Counted from the first letter of the stretch, positions 1 through 16,468 are shown. The stretch is DNA of 64,000 nt from Pagrus major (GCF_040436345.1 NC_133224.1:11772741-11836740); one strand, 5' to 3'. Program-made: numbers and translations. Notes: generated by a model from the letters alone, not told the origin.

Positions 1-911
1 ACGATCTTATATCGTTTTTTTTCATTACAGTAAGTAAATAAATAAATGAGTCGAATATAAGACAGTATTTGTCTGTAAAACGTCTCTTGATGTAATAGTG
101 CATGATAAGTAAATACTTCACAACTGCCATTTTATGCAAGCATCACACTGGATGCCTAAACTCAGATGTTGGAGGGTAAGCTTGACTTTTTCAAAGCTAT
201 ATATGTCTGATACATGAGGTAAGACCCACGTGAGGGTGTGTGTATCCTTACCAAGGACAGTGGTGGTCCATTCTGCGTACACAATGGCCACAACGACTGC
301 AGTGGTGGGACCTTTTAGGTCTCATTAAGTTGCACTTGTTGCACAACTCCCAGTGCTCTCGCTCTGTGACATAAAAACAACAATCAGCAGTTTATTAATG
401 GTCATTACTGGTAGTGTAGCTGACATGGCGACACAGTAATAACACATTCAAACCTATTGACTTTGGTGTAAAGGTAGAATCAGAAGCTGATATCCATTTT
501 CACATGACTGTATCCATACCTGAGTGAGGTATGTGGGGGTCCACAGGAAGACGACCAGGATCTGCCGTGGAGGCTCTGAACAGGGCCGCTATGCAGAGCG
601 CTGACGCTATGTAATAACCTGAATGAATACACAACGATCAGCTCTATTTTCAATGTGTGAATCATACACTTGGGGCCAATCTCGAAATACCAGTAACTTA
701 GGTTCGGTGGTTTACTCCCAAACAATTCTCTCATACAGCGTAAACCATGATACTCACAAACAACAATGGCCCAAGGGATGTGTCCTTCATTGTAGTGCGG
801 TAGTAGAACCAGTTTGGGAATAAAGAAACTGTTGTAGAGCCAAATCCCAAACACCATGCTGATACACAGCCAGCCCATGGGGTCCACCACAAAGTGCAGT
901 CGGAGCTTCAT
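1..911 (-). CDS. zdhhc21: Palmitoyltransferase ZDHHC21 (5' part, runs off left edge)
   Basis: DHHC-family protein S-acyltransferase, a multi-pass membrane enzyme that attaches palmitate to cysteines of client proteins. Three coding exons are visible on the minus strand: 911-758, 618-520 and 363-252, with GT/AG borders and matching phase (122 codons). The N-terminus reads [14 protein letters not shown], followed by a first membrane segment near residues 15-35. Exon 2 supplies a second hydrophobic stretch and the DPG motif (about residues 72-74). Exon 3 carries the cysteine-rich domain (C92, C95, C106, C109, C112) and the catalytic DHHC at residues 117-120, ending inside the following PW. The remaining exons lie beyond position 1. 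The start is the first methionine after a splice acceptor at 937/938 and matches the family start. Upstream is a probable non-coding exon near 1722. Resemblance to mammalian ZDHHC21 is close in all three exons. Confidence 0.93.
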
Positions 912-1721
912 GGCTGCTGGGGACTCCAGGGGGAAACCTACAGAGCACAAAGCACACACACAGAAACGCAGTTTTCCTCGTTACATAAAGGAGCAGTGTG
1001 GGGCACTATGTAGTTGTGGAGAGGAAACTCAAACTTGTTTCTTAAATAAACATGCCTGAGTTTGTATTATTGCCTCATTAATGTTGTAGGGTTTGAATTT
1101 TCTCTGTTTCAAATGATCTATCACACAAGATTATGACATTATCCCTTCAATACTGTTACATGACAGTCTGAGTCATTATGTGTAGATGACTGTATTATAT
1201 GATACTGATGAGGGGCACATCAGCTCACGTTATCTGTGATTTGTAATGAGATGAAACCTCAACACAGGCCTTACTGCTGTGCTGTGAAGCAGGTGTCTGT
1301 AAACAAGCCAGGGACCACCTCACACCTCACACAGATATCTGTCACCAGCATTACCAGGGTGATCCAACACAGTCTAAAACAGCCCTCATAAACCCTGCTG
1401 GGTCTGCACGCGTAACCTTGTTATTGCCGAGCCTCGCCTGCTCCATCACTCATACTACTGAGACCACTGACAGCCGCGATGGGCTTGGCTCTGTAGCCCT
1501 CAGTGTGTTAGCTAACATCAGCTTGCTAACGTTATTTCGTGTTCGTTCAAGCACTAATTAAATAATTCAACGTGTTTTAGCGTCAGTGACGATATTCTAC
1601 ACAAAAAATGAAAAGGTACATACTTTTTTTTTTTGTTTTAAGCTGTCCAATTCAGCGCACGTATCAGTGTGGCTACTTCCTCATCCGAGCCTCTGTGGGC
1701 TGGACAGGAGCGCTGCTTCGT

Positions 1722-1765
1722 TACCTGCAGGAAAAAAAACACACACTTCCGGTGTGTTTACAAAA
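1722..1765 (-). promoter_or_regulatory. Probable zdhhc21 promoter and 5' non-coding exon end
   Basis: On the minus strand a good splice donor (CCTGCAG followed by GTAAC) sits at about 1722, and an ETS-type motif CCGGAAGT lies at 1752-1745 just upstream. This fits a short non-coding first exon of zdhhc21 joined to the acceptor at 937/938. The gap to plaa is about 1.1 kb, so the two genes are arranged head to head. The transcription start itself is inferred only. Confidence 0.4.
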
Positions 1766-2364
1766 TAAAAGACGTGGAACTCAGAGAGGGAGTGGATCAT
1801 TTTTGACTGTGTTATTTGATGTTAGGGTATTTTTCTTTTATACATAAAAAAGCAATGGATCCATCAGCTGACAGGTAGTTCATCGATCTTTCAAGCAAAT
1901 GTGACTACACACTGTTTTCAACTTCTCAAATGCTGTGGTTTCCCCTTTCTTTGTTGTGTTTTTCTTTATAATTGTGTTTTTTTTTGTTAAATGATAAATT
2001 GATAATTGAATAGCTATTGTTAGAACTTCCAATAAAGCCCCCTATCACATCGGTTATAAGACGTCGTCCCTTGGCACTCCTTCTATAATAACAATAAATA
2101 ATATAATAAAAAGGATAATGAATGACATTTTAAAAAGTGACAGACAATCTCCGCAGAGCAGGGTCGATTATATGGAAACATTTTCTATGGGAGTCCGTTA
2201 AAAAGGCACTTCATTGCTTTAACACCTAAATAAAGTGTAACACAGTTCCAACTCTGAGCACAAGTGTCCAACTTTATCTGTAGACCTGTTTTAATCTCTG
2301 CTTCCATTGAATTATTGTCCTCCTAATTAACAGTTATCATTTTTTTGGCAATCAAGTATTGTCT

Positions 2365-2422
2365 TTATTATATTATATTATATTATATTATATTATATTA
2401 TATTATATTATATTATATTATA
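2365..2422. repeat. (TATTA)n microsatellite
   Basis: A run of the five-base unit TATTA repeated about eleven times, in the intergenic space between zdhhc21 and plaa. The rest of 1766-2870 is AT-rich with no recognisable gene. Confidence 0.95.
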
Positions 2423-2874
2423 TGAGAGACGTACTTTTTAATTGGGATGCTTGTTTTTTTTTTTCATATTGCCTTTGTGCGATGTATTGCTGCTATTCCC
2501 ACAGAGACTATTTAGAATAATTAATGAAATATCTGACTCTTTTTTTTAATATTCATTTTATTTTTTCATTTGCAAAGTTCAGGCTTTTATCCCAGTTTCC
2601 TGTTGCGTCCTGTTTCCGGCAGCTTGACGCCGCCGCTGTGACAGGTGGGCGGTTGGAGCGCAGTGCACCATCATCCGTGGGAACGACTGTCTGCTGCCGC
2701 CTTCCGGTCAAACGTGATTAATGCAAGAGGAGGCAGTGTGTTTCTATCAATCCTGTTATTTTTAAAAATATAGTTGTGGATGTATTTTATCAATGACAGT
2801 GCTTTAAACTTACCACCGCACATATTCAATTAAATTAAATTATATTAATTGGAATGGTGAGATCAGTGACGTAA

Positions 2875-2964
2875 TTCAACTTCCGCTAGCGGCCGGAGTT
2901 TGTTGACAGCGACGCCGCTTAGCACAACTCCGCTGTGGTAGTTTCATTGTGTTATCGGGGCAAA
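2875..2964 (+). promoter_or_regulatory. plaa promoter / 5' UTR
   Basis: A short GC-rich patch with ACTTCCGC and GCGGCCGGAG precedes the plaa start codon by 30-90 nt; there is no TATA box. ETS-like GGAA elements near the start are typical of housekeeping promoters. The transcription start is not determined. Confidence 0.4.
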
Positions 2965-7549
<4,585 letters not shown>

Positions 7550-7636
7550 TGTGAATGATTAGAAAAATAGATCACTTTCTTACTATTACTCTGTTCTGCT
7601 TAATCGGTTGTGGTGGACTCTAATTGTATGTTCTAC

Positions 7637-7642
7637 AATAAA
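7637..7642 (+). terminator. plaa polyadenylation signal
   Basis: AATAAA lies 88 nt after the plaa stop codon, giving a very short 3' UTR. No other canonical signal is needed before the haus6 promoter. Confidence 0.7.
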
Positions 7643-7659
7643 AAAAGGACAATTGAAAT

Positions 7660-8280
7660 CTCTGCATAAGCTTAGCCTTTGTTTTTTTATTGCATTGAAG
7701 TGTCAGAGGCCCCATGAATGATTTGTTGTTTGGGTAAATGTGGGGTGAATGCATGTAATGATGGCATAAAAATGTGTATGAAATAATAATACTCTGTGTA
7801 AAGTAAAATCTGTTTCACCTTCAACATGTTTTATATTATCCACTTTGTGGAGTCGACTGCTACGGTGTAACCTGTAGACTACTTATTCGGGCAAAGCGCT
7901 TTAATTTAATAATACAGTTGTCTTTCTAATCTTGGTAGCAGTCACCTTCCAGTGGTTTACAGAATATTAAAACAGGCCTGAAGCCTCAACGCTTCTTTGG
8001 ATAATGTAGAACCAGTTTACCTCGTCCGTAATTGAATAAAATGAGGCACACTTGTATCTACACGAGGTTCTCGCATAAAAACAAGCTGGTTATATCTAGC
8101 TTAATTATAGTGCATAAAAAGATCACCTATATAGCTAGTAATCATTAAAAATATATATTTTTATTTAGTATAATGTAAACGACGAGTTTTTCAGGTAATG
8201 GTGACAGACAATTAAGGTTAAATAAAATAATAATAATAATAATAATAATTTTAAAAAAAACATTTGAAAGGTGTGACGCA
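7660..8280. other. Intergenic, plaa to haus6
   Basis: About 600 nt of AT-rich sequence with a short (AAT)n run near 8226-8250. Nothing gene-like was seen on either strand. Confidence 0.7.
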
Positions 8281-8288
8281 TTCGCCCA

Positions 8289-8335
8289 CCGGAAGTACTT
8301 CTAAACAACTTCCGGGTTACTATAAAAATTGGCGG
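8289..8335 (+). promoter_or_regulatory. haus6 core promoter: paired ETS sites, TATA-like and E2F-like motifs
   Basis: CCGGAAGT at 8289-8296 faces ACTTCCGG at 8308-8315, making an inverted pair of ETS sites. TATAAAAA follows at 8321 and TTGGCGG (E2F-like) at 8329-8335. The haus6 start codon is about 315 nt downstream, leaving room for a 5' UTR. An E2F-like site fits a gene used in mitosis; function is inferred. Confidence 0.5.
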
Positions 8336-8650
8336 TATGCGTTGTTGCTGTTGCTCTTCCGCTCCCCTCACTGAAATTAGGGAACGTTAGTTTGACAAAT
8401 ATGAACTCAAACGTAACCTAACTGGACCTGCTCTTATCACACTTGTCCTTGTTCATCGGTAGCGCTTGCTAGTTTCACAACAGTTTGTTAAATGTACGCT
8501 GACAAACTCAAAACAAGTTTGGAAGCTAACTTAGCTAACAGTAAACTTTGTAACTAGCTAGCAGCTAAAGCTAACTGGCTAGCTGTTTAATATTAAGCCA
8601 GGCTGGCATTTTGAGCACCGGACACCGGCTTCTTCTTCCATCTCGGAATA

Positions 8651-11600
8651 ATGGCGAACCCGGTACTGTTGCAGAGAAAGAATGGGAAATATCTTTGGTT
8701 TGCTCTCATCGGGCTTGGATTTCAACCAGACGCCGTAACGTCGTCAATCGCCGGCAAAACCAACATTAACGTAAAACACCTCAACCTGGGACCGTGAGTC
8801 TGATTGTATTGTGTCATAACGTTAACATACAATATTATATTGGCTAACTTAATCAGGCTTGTCGACATCTTCTTGACATGTTGTCACGTTAGTGTTGAAT
8901 ACAGCTAAGTTATCCATCACAGCATTATTGAAGTTTTCTTCTAACTACGTTGCTTGTTATTCTGTGTAATAGGAATATGTTCGACAAACCAAACAAAGAT
9001 GCCTGCTACCTTGTAACCCATTTTCTGTTGGAAAAACTCAACCCGACACGATTCAGTGAGGCATACAGGTAAAGTTGGACATGATCGACTATTGCCATTC
9101 ATGTATAAGATGTGCCTTGAATTGATTGTAAAGAAAATGTCCTACTTGTTTTGGATTAGGAACTGTTGGCCTGTTTTGAACCACAAAGCAGATGCCGAGT
9201 TCCGCAAAGTGACCTGCACTTGGCTGCGAGAAATAATGGTAAGAATTCAAGTGTTATTGTGATATTGGCCTATCATAGAGATATCTGTATGGCCATGCAT
9301 TTTGTCTGAAATATGCCTAAATGAAAACTATTTTTAGAGATTGTAATCAAGAAAAAGATGCTTTGGAAAATGTATTATCATTGAATTCCCAGTGAGGTTT
9401 ACGGTTTCAGTGCACCAATGTCATTTAGGACAATAAGGTGTATTGTGAAACTGTAAAACATCCTGCCTCAGTGACATATCTTTGCCATAAGTGTGTGATA
9501 ACAACATCTGAAGAATAATTAAAGAAATGGGGATGTACTGGCTGTTATAATATTATATATTATTATCTATAATATATTAATATAAGTGCAGTTTCGTCTC
9601 TCGTGCTCTACATCATTTAATGACTGTTGTCCGTTTCTAACTGTGTGTAGGACGAAACTGCGAACGCAGGATCCAAAGTGGTGGCATCCTTGTTCCTCTC
9701 ACCCGGAGGCCCCAAGTTTATCAGCTTGATGCTACAGTTGGCCAATCACGTCATGCTGCAGGACATGAAGACATTCAACACAGGTAGGTCTAGCAGAAAA
9801 TCTTTTTTTCCCAATATCCGTAGCTTGTATTCACAATCTGACTTTAATGCAAAAATATAGAGTAACAAATTGATGTCCCAGACTTGCCTACTTAAATCCC
9901 ATGTCATGTAATTTGTCACGAAGTTGGCACACAAAAGACAATCGTATAATGTTCAATATTTTCTTTCTCAGATGGCACCTGGGTTCCTGAGGCTGCAGCG
10001 ATGCCTGCTTCCTCCCTCGACATGGCAGAGAAGAGACTCAACCTGATCACCTCCAGGTTTTTGAAAACTGCAGTGGATCAGGATCGTTTTCTCCACGAGT
10101 ACCAGAGACGAGCCCAGTAAGTCTTTAGTAGTCCACCTTGACAGCTGGACAGAGCTAGGTGTTATTTTATATTTACATCAGTAGAAGTGCTACAGTAAAC
10201 CTTGTTAACGCACCACTTGGCAGCTCAGGTCATGGCACTGAAATTAAAGTTTTTCTGACTTGCTTAAGTTTGGCATTTAATAAATACAACAAAAAAAACC
10301 ATGGAAATAAAAAAGTTACCTTTACCAAGGTAAACGACCTATAAAAGTTGTTTACCTTGCTGAATATATTTAATTTTTCTGTCATTCTTTTCAGAGGTAT
10401 GCCTGTCTCAGTGTTATGTCACTGCTTTTGATGTTGCATGTTTCATTGGCTGTTTGTTTCAAGCCCCACCTGTTTCATATGAACTAATTAGTAACCCTCT
10501 GGTTAAGGAGGTCAGTTGGTCGCTGCTGGAGGTGCAATCAGCGTCCCTTTTTCAGACTATGTTGAGTCGTTGTAGCAAGACAAGAACAGGTGAAACAAAT
10601 TATGTTAGCGAGGGCTCAGTCACTTCCTGGAATTGTCCCACTAAAGGAGGCCATACCAGAGAGCCGTGCCTGTGCGTTTCCTGCCATCACATGCTGAAAT
10701 GTCTGAGCTTTTGTTAATTATCCTTTTGTTTTTGAAGGCTCTTGGTGAAGTCTATGAAGGACATCAGAGCCGAGGGTGCCAAGTATGACGACCTACTCAA
10801 GTATGTATTTTTTTCTTTTCTCAGTACTTCTGGCTTGTATGTTCATAGTTACTTAACAGGATTATCTGCTTTCAGGCGTAACAGCGGTGCTTCTACACAG
10901 GAGGGAGCTTATCCAGCTGAGAAAATCAAAAGGGTATGTAATCTTCTATTTGTTAAACTTCCTACAAAACAAAAGACATGATTTGTATTCCCCAAGTGTT
11001 AATAAGACATAACAGTGCTGATGGCAATCTTTCTGCTTTTCTTAATCCACTTATACTGTTGCCAGTTTTCCAGAAGTATGAAGGAGGCTTTTGTAATTCT
11101 GAAATTTGAAACAAGTAGTTCTTTACTGGTTGTCTAAAGGTGCGCTCTTTGTGGTCGGCAATTGATGACATGCTGGCAACTACCAAAGAGGAGCAGCATG
11201 CAGTGGCAAGTGTTCTGAAGGGGGATGTAGATCAATACATCCTGGATGGAACGGATCAAACCCTCAAAATTCCCCGGTGTCTGCTGGAGAGAGTTGAACA
11301 GCTCCCACATCAGGTGAGGGTGAAGATGAGTCAGTTTATTCTTCTTACCAGAGGCCTGTTGATTCTTAAACACAGCACATACGGTTCTTGTTTGATTCTT
11401 GAGTCGATAGATTCACTGTTACCTCAGGCTATAAGGCATCAGTGATTTGTCTAAGAGGACAGTCATTTTTCTCCCGTATCAAATCTTAAAATTGGTATAA
11501 AAGCACTCCTGTTTTGCCTAAATTTTTAATGAAAAATGGTTATAATTACAAGCTATATACAGAGATGGAGAAAGCTGAAATGCTGCTGCAGACATGTACC

Positions 11601-14507
11601 TAAATCAGTGTGCCAAACTATTTGAGTCAAGGCATTGATTGTTTATGATTGTGCATGTTTTCCAGTTGAGTTCCGGGAATGTTTATGAGGCCGGGCAGCT
11701 GAACGTCCTGTGTGTGTTGGAGCTGATGAACCACGCGCTGCAGCTCCTGAGGGAGGAGCGTTGTCGGGTCGCTCACGCCCCCAAGCCCCAGCTCAGTCCT
11801 AAGCACCTGCAGGAGAAATGTCAGCAGATGGCCCGCACACTGCAGAACATCCACCTCATCAGGTACACTGACACACACTGGCTTGATATTAACTTAATCA
11901 ACTTAATTTTGACTTGGCTGAGGTGGATATCAGTATCGATAAACCCTCAACTATTTGTTCAGAAGCTGTAATGGATAATGGAATATTTTTAAGATCATGG
12001 CCATTAAACCAGTGCATTAACTTATTTTTCCACCAGGCAGAAGATTTCCAAGGAAGGAATTCCTGAGGTCAGGAGTGCCATCAGAGAGTTGGAGGCTGAG
12101 TGGGACCGGAAGTGGATGGATACACTGAAAGAGACGCCACTCGTCTCTTTCCTGAATGAAGATCCTGTGAGTTGTCCTTGGGAGGTTTGAACTTGTTAAC
12201 CCTTCCTGTCATATCTGTAGTGCCAAAAACTCTGTAAGGTTAACAAGAGTTTGTCTATGCAACTTGAAAGGTATTTCACTGTAGTTGCATGTCTTATTTT
12301 AATATTTAACTGTCTTTTTTTAAATTTTTTTATTTAGGCTCTTGGCTTCCTCTCACCAATGGCTCCTCTGTCTTTTGAACCAGCTGCGGATGCTACTTAC
12401 AGAAGTAGCGTCTTCTCCCAGTACCCTGCAACACTTCTTGGTGAGCAAAATATCACAACATGTATTTCATTTGATTTGTCGCATATCGCAGTTGGTCTTT
12501 CTAATCATGCTTCTTGTCATTTTTCAGAGGCGAAGCCTGCAGAGAGTAAATCACAGGAAGACGTCCAGCCGAGTTACTCTATCCTGCAGAGGTACAGCAC
12601 TCTATCTTTGAGCAGCTCTTGTGTTTTAATTTCAAGTGTGTTGTTTGGTGTTTTGGCTTGTGATGGGAGGCAGATACCTGGGCAGTCCTGAGCAGTGCTC
12701 TGTCCGTCACTAGTCCTCCCTACATCATCCGTGCTCTCTGATGACCGAGGCGAATTGAGAGAAATCGCCACGGACAGATACGGGGCAGACATTCTGTATT
12801 TGTGCATTGTGTGGAAAATGCGCTGTACTGTGGGCAGATGCTGTTTAAAAATGTGTTTTATGAATAACAAGTCAAGTTTTTATTTTATTTTTTTAACAGC
12901 TCTTGTCCTGCAACAGCTGAGAAGACTGAAAGTCCTACTGTCACCACTCAGGCATCATCCCAAGCGAACACCTCTCTCGACTGGCTCTTTGACACGCCTC
13001 CATCCCCGCCTTTTAGGGCTCCATCAGCACCACCACCTCAGGCTAGTATATTTCAGCTAACCTTTGTTTCGAGTTAAAATTCTGAATTTAGTTTAGTTGT
13101 TTTGATTTACTCTACCTTGTTTTGATTTACTCTACCTTTCTGAAATTGTCTGCATCTGATAAACCCTGTTTAACAAATTTGTGCTTGCTTTTAGGCCAGC
13201 GTGAGGAAGACGACCCGTGTTCATCCGAAGGCGACTCCTGTGAGGACCAAGACTCAGATATTAGACATGGAATGTGATAACCTCGCTGATCAGGTATATT
13301 GATGACTCTCAATTACATAATTTGTTTTATGTAATTGAGGTAAAAGGGGAAAGTTGATGACATGGGACAAAAGTAGGGAAGGATTTTGCAGACTCAGTCC
13401 TCACTAAAGTGTCTGTGTGTTAGTTTGCAGATGCTGTAACTACAACCAGTCCCATGGAAGGCAGGGTCAAAGGTCGGGATCTGGAGGGCCTCCTCAGCAC
13501 ACTTCATGGAGATCCCTTCTCCACTAGAAAGCAGCTGCCACGCACACCTGAGAGCTTGAGTAAGTCATGAGTTGTCACATCTGCCGCCTCAGACTAAAAT
13601 CTTGGTCAATTCTGTCCAAATGCACGAAGGTGTGAATATATCTAACTTGATAATAGTTCAAGAATGATGAATGTGGCCTCAAAAATGAAGTTACTATAGT
13701 GATTAGGAGAGCGGGCATTGCATCACCAGTGTTTCAATTGGTAAAATTTTAAAGCATTTCCTCTTTTTTTCTTAAGTCATGGATGTGAAGAGCTCCTGGC
13801 GTAAGGCACTTGAGGAAGACAAAGCAGAGAAAATGGGGCGGTCATTCACGGGTAACGACAGTGTCACAGGGCGGCTCACTCCCCTCTATGAGCCTGTCAA
13901 TGTGTTGCTGAGCCCCGATGCTCCCTCCCTGAGTGTCTCCTGCAGTACCTACCCCACTGTCACAAGCAACAGCAAACCTCCTGTCAGCCAACAGGGGGTC
14001 TCACTCAAATCCTCCCTGCTTTGGGACACCTTCAACACCGAAGCCCTCGACAGTCCCAGCGGCACGGGCAGCAGCGCGGTCCATTTCAGTCTCGAGCAGG
14101 AAACTCTCCCAGAGTTGCCCAGCTGCGACAGTCTGCTGAGCCTCGACGACGAAGCGGTGGATATGGAGAGCGAGGATGATGAAGAGCTGCTCATCCCCTC
14201 ACTAAAGACGGAGGCAAAGCAATCGCATCAAAGCGCAGGTCATCATCTTGGTCAGCTCCAGCAGACGAGGGATAATGACTCCATCGTGGAAGACGGGAAG
14301 AGGACACCAGAGTGTCTTCTGTCTGATCACATGGTTTCTGGTTTGGACAGAGACTGGCTAATGGAGTCTGCAAAGTCAGTGGAAGCCACAGATAAGGTCT
14401 TCTCACTGGACCTAGACACACTGGAGACAGCCTCATCTCCAAAGAAGCAGGAGTACAGCCTCCCAAAACTGATCACATTCTCTCCGATAGATGATATGAA
14501 GTGTTAA
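8651..14507 (+). CDS. haus6: HAUS augmin-like complex subunit 6
   Basis: Subunit of the eight-protein augmin complex, which recruits gamma-tubulin to existing spindle microtubules so that new ones branch off. Sixteen exons: 8651-8793, 8973-9068, 9160-9238, 9651-9783, 9972-10116, 10738-10800, 10876-10933, 11140-11313, 11666-11862, 12037-12166, 12338-12440, 12528-12591, 12900-13041, 13195-13293, 13424-13559, 13777-14507. Total 2493 nt, 830 aa; human is about 955, the difference falling in the poorly conserved C-terminal half. The N-terminal HAUS6 domain (residues 1 to about 225) includes [21 protein letters not shown]-type sequence and [19 protein letters not shown]. The middle is helical; exons 13-16 are low-complexity, with [14 protein letters not shown] and an acidic patch [10 protein letters not shown]. 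Intron 13 begins with GC (13042-13043). Intron 12 contains a probable scaRNA. Confidence 0.95.
10117..10737 (+). other. haus6 intron 5 (621 nt), no gene seen
   Basis: The longest intron of haus6. It contains an imperfect inverted repeat (CACCTGTT near 10466 and AACAGGTG near 10587) but no box H, ACA, C or D arrangement that would support a small RNA. The open frames here are short and unlike known proteins. Confidence 0.6.
12663..12779 (+). ncRNA. scarna8: H/ACA small Cajal body RNA, SCARNA8 (U92)-like
   Basis: Lies inside haus6 intron 12, sense strand. Two hairpins with the H/ACA layout are visible. The 5' hairpin is closed by GGGAGG (12665-12670) with CCTCCC (12715-12720) and has an inner stem GGGCAG (12680-12685) with CTGTCC (12700-12705, one G-U). 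Box H ACATCA is at 12722-12727. The 3' hairpin is closed by CCGTG (12729-12733) with CACGG (12769-12773), followed at once by ACA (12774-12776) and three bases. The 5' pocket has AGATAC (12672-12677) and CACT (12708-12711), which pair with U2 snRNA nucleotides 36-41 and 30-33, leaving U34-A35 free; U34 lies 14 nt from box H as the rule requires. TGAG, a possible CAB box, occurs in both terminal loops. Human SCARNA8 is hosted by HAUS6 and is assigned to U2 (recalled). The 3' pocket target is unclear. Confidence 0.8.
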
Positions 14508-14574
14508 CTACATGTTAAAAACCACTTATCAGCCTCAACTGTCTTAAACTGTTCGGCCTGATTTTAATACATTT

Positions 14575-14580
14575 AATAAA
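14575..14580 (+). terminator. haus6 polyadenylation signal
   Basis: AATAAA lies 68 nt after the haus6 stop codon. A second AATAAA at 14717-14722 could give a longer 3' end. Confidence 0.6.
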
Positions 14581-14739
14581 CTTGTACATAGCTGTGAAAT
14601 AACCTACTCTGTCCCACTTTAATATTAGTTTTCTGTGCATAAGTTTGTTTTAATTTAAAATAAGACATGAGCTGCTTGAATAAAATGGTAAAATATGGTT
14701 CATTTCCTTGTGTATAAATAAAGATTGCTAACTTCAGAG

Positions 14740-16230
14740 TGTCTTCAAGATGGAACTCAGACTGTATTAAAATGTTGGGTAGCAGATTCAATGCACTTTT
14801 GGCTTTGTTTCTAACCATACAATGTCTTTACAGGATTTTGAAATTCATAATAGGAATATGAGATGAACCAAGGTCAGTCATACCGATGAACATTTCTTGA
14901 ATGTTTTTTTTTTTTTTTTTTTTTTTTTACAAACATTTGGAAATAAAAACTGAATGCATACATGCTGTTCTTTATTCTGCAATTCAGAACTGTAGTCCGA
15001 AACGAATATCTGGAGCTGCCAGGGATGGGTTGTCCAATAATCAATAACATGATGAAAGTGCTTGTTCATTATAGTAGTGTCTGTTTTTTGTGACTTGCAT
15101 TGAATTTTAAATGGGAGCCACTTCCATCAAAAGACAGAATGGGTCTGGGGCTACTATTTTCCAAGAGGCCAGCAAAAAACATCCAAATATGAGTGTTTTC
15201 TCATGCACCTGTTGCTTTGCCTTTTTTGTATTGGTGTAACTTCTCCCTTTCAAAGATGGGGGGCGTCAGGAACTGCAAAGCCAGCAAAGAGAAAAAAAAA
15301 ACAGTCATGGCAGCAGTGAAAACTCAAAGAAATGCCGGAAGTCAAACAATTTCACCTTCACAATAAAACTTTTCAATCGAGGGAAAGTAGCCTTTAGAGT
15401 CTTTAAATTCCATTTATTGTACCATGAAAAAGAAAAGAAACTCCAAGAAGAAGTCTTTACAATGAATAAAACAATGTGAAATTAAATAAATTACATTTAA
15501 AAGATATATACACTATAACACTTAGGCCATGATTTGTGCATTGTGTAAAACCTGTGCATTTATATTGTGTAGCCCTATGCATAGTAAGTATTCTGTATAT
15601 ATATACTCTATTTATATGAAAAGGCAGCAGTTTTATGTATATTTAAAGGGGCAACATGTAATTTTTAGTTGAAAACATAAAAAAAAACTAAAATTATCAA
15701 CAGAATGTGAAGAAACAACAGTTCTGACATTATGACGCCTGTGTACTACAGTATGTGAGCTCACAATCTGAAATGCTATGCTGAAGAAGTATACCTGTGT
15801 ACCTTCGTACGCTCCCATCTAACCTTATACAATTCAATATACTATATGTACAATTAATAAATAACAAATTATGTATAAATATATTCACATACACACCCAT
15901 ATATGCATATATACATATGTGCTGAACACACAAGAAATGTATTTACATACACTCTTTCAATATTCACCATCCATCTTAACCTGTACGTGATTATTTGATG
16001 TACAATTTCCAAACAACATGATCTTTCCAGTACATTTTTTTTGTATCATCTGCAAATAACACAACTTTTTAAAAATGTAATAATGTTTTATTATGTCATT
16101 GAGTTTGAAAAGAATTATGAGGCACAATATATGGTAATGTATTACTTTACATTTACCATTTGAAGTCCTACATAAATAAATAAATAACTTTATTCTGAAA
16201 ATTGCAACATGGTTTGTTTACTCGCCATGG
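14740..16230. other. Intergenic, haus6 to dennd4c
   Basis: About 1.5 kb of AT-rich sequence without a recognisable gene. It contains a poly(T) run at about 14907-14929 and a repeat copy starting at 15647. GC content rises sharply from about 16240, where the dennd4c promoter begins. Confidence 0.7.
15647..15770 (+). repeat. TTAA-preceded short repeat (AGGGGCAACATGTAA head)
   Basis: TTAA at 15643-15646 is followed by AGGGGCAACATGTAATTTTT and then text closely matching the copy at 50244 (TTTTAGTTGAAAACAT, AACTAAAATT). Other heads of the same type occur at 22973, 38215 and 50244. Non-autonomous dispersed element; the class is not determined, and the right end is estimated. Confidence 0.5.
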
Positions 16231-16435
16231 AGAGGTCTTACTTTGAAAGGGCGCGCCGGAAGATGCTCGCCGTCCGCGGGCCAGCTTGTCGGCGCTCCCC
16301 GCGGCCCGCCTGCCCGCCTGCCCGTGTCGGTTGCAGCGGGGACTGTAGCCTCTCCTCTTCTCTGGGCGGTTCCAGTCTGAAAAGAGACGCTTAGAGGAAA
16401 AGCTCACCAGCTAAACTATCAGCGCAGACACAAAC

Positions 16436-16464
16436 ATGGCGCCTGCCTCCGCCGACAACTTCAG

Positions 16465-16468
<4 letters not shown>
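16436..16468 (+). CDS. Candidate upstream ORF 1 of dennd4c (10 codons)
   Basis: ATG in a strong context (A at -3, G at +4) opens a 10-codon frame, MAPASADNFR, ending at TGA 16466-16468. The stop overlaps the ATG of the next upstream ORF (ATGA at 16465-16468). Whether this ATG is inside the mature transcript depends on an unmapped transcription start. Confidence 0.35.

Noticed and set aside
10466-10594. Inverted repeat in haus6 intron 5 as a second small RNA
   Set aside because: Only an 8-bp match over more than 100 nt, with no box H, ACA, C or D elements in the right places.
12739-12745. TGATGA as a C box of a C/D snoRNA
   Set aside because: No D box CTGA at a suitable distance downstream and no flanking stem. 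The motif lies inside the 3' hairpin of the H/ACA RNA.
16209-16394. 61-codon frame in the dennd4c CpG region as a gene
   Set aside because: Biased by GC-rich composition, no similarity, and located in the promoter before the inferred first exon.
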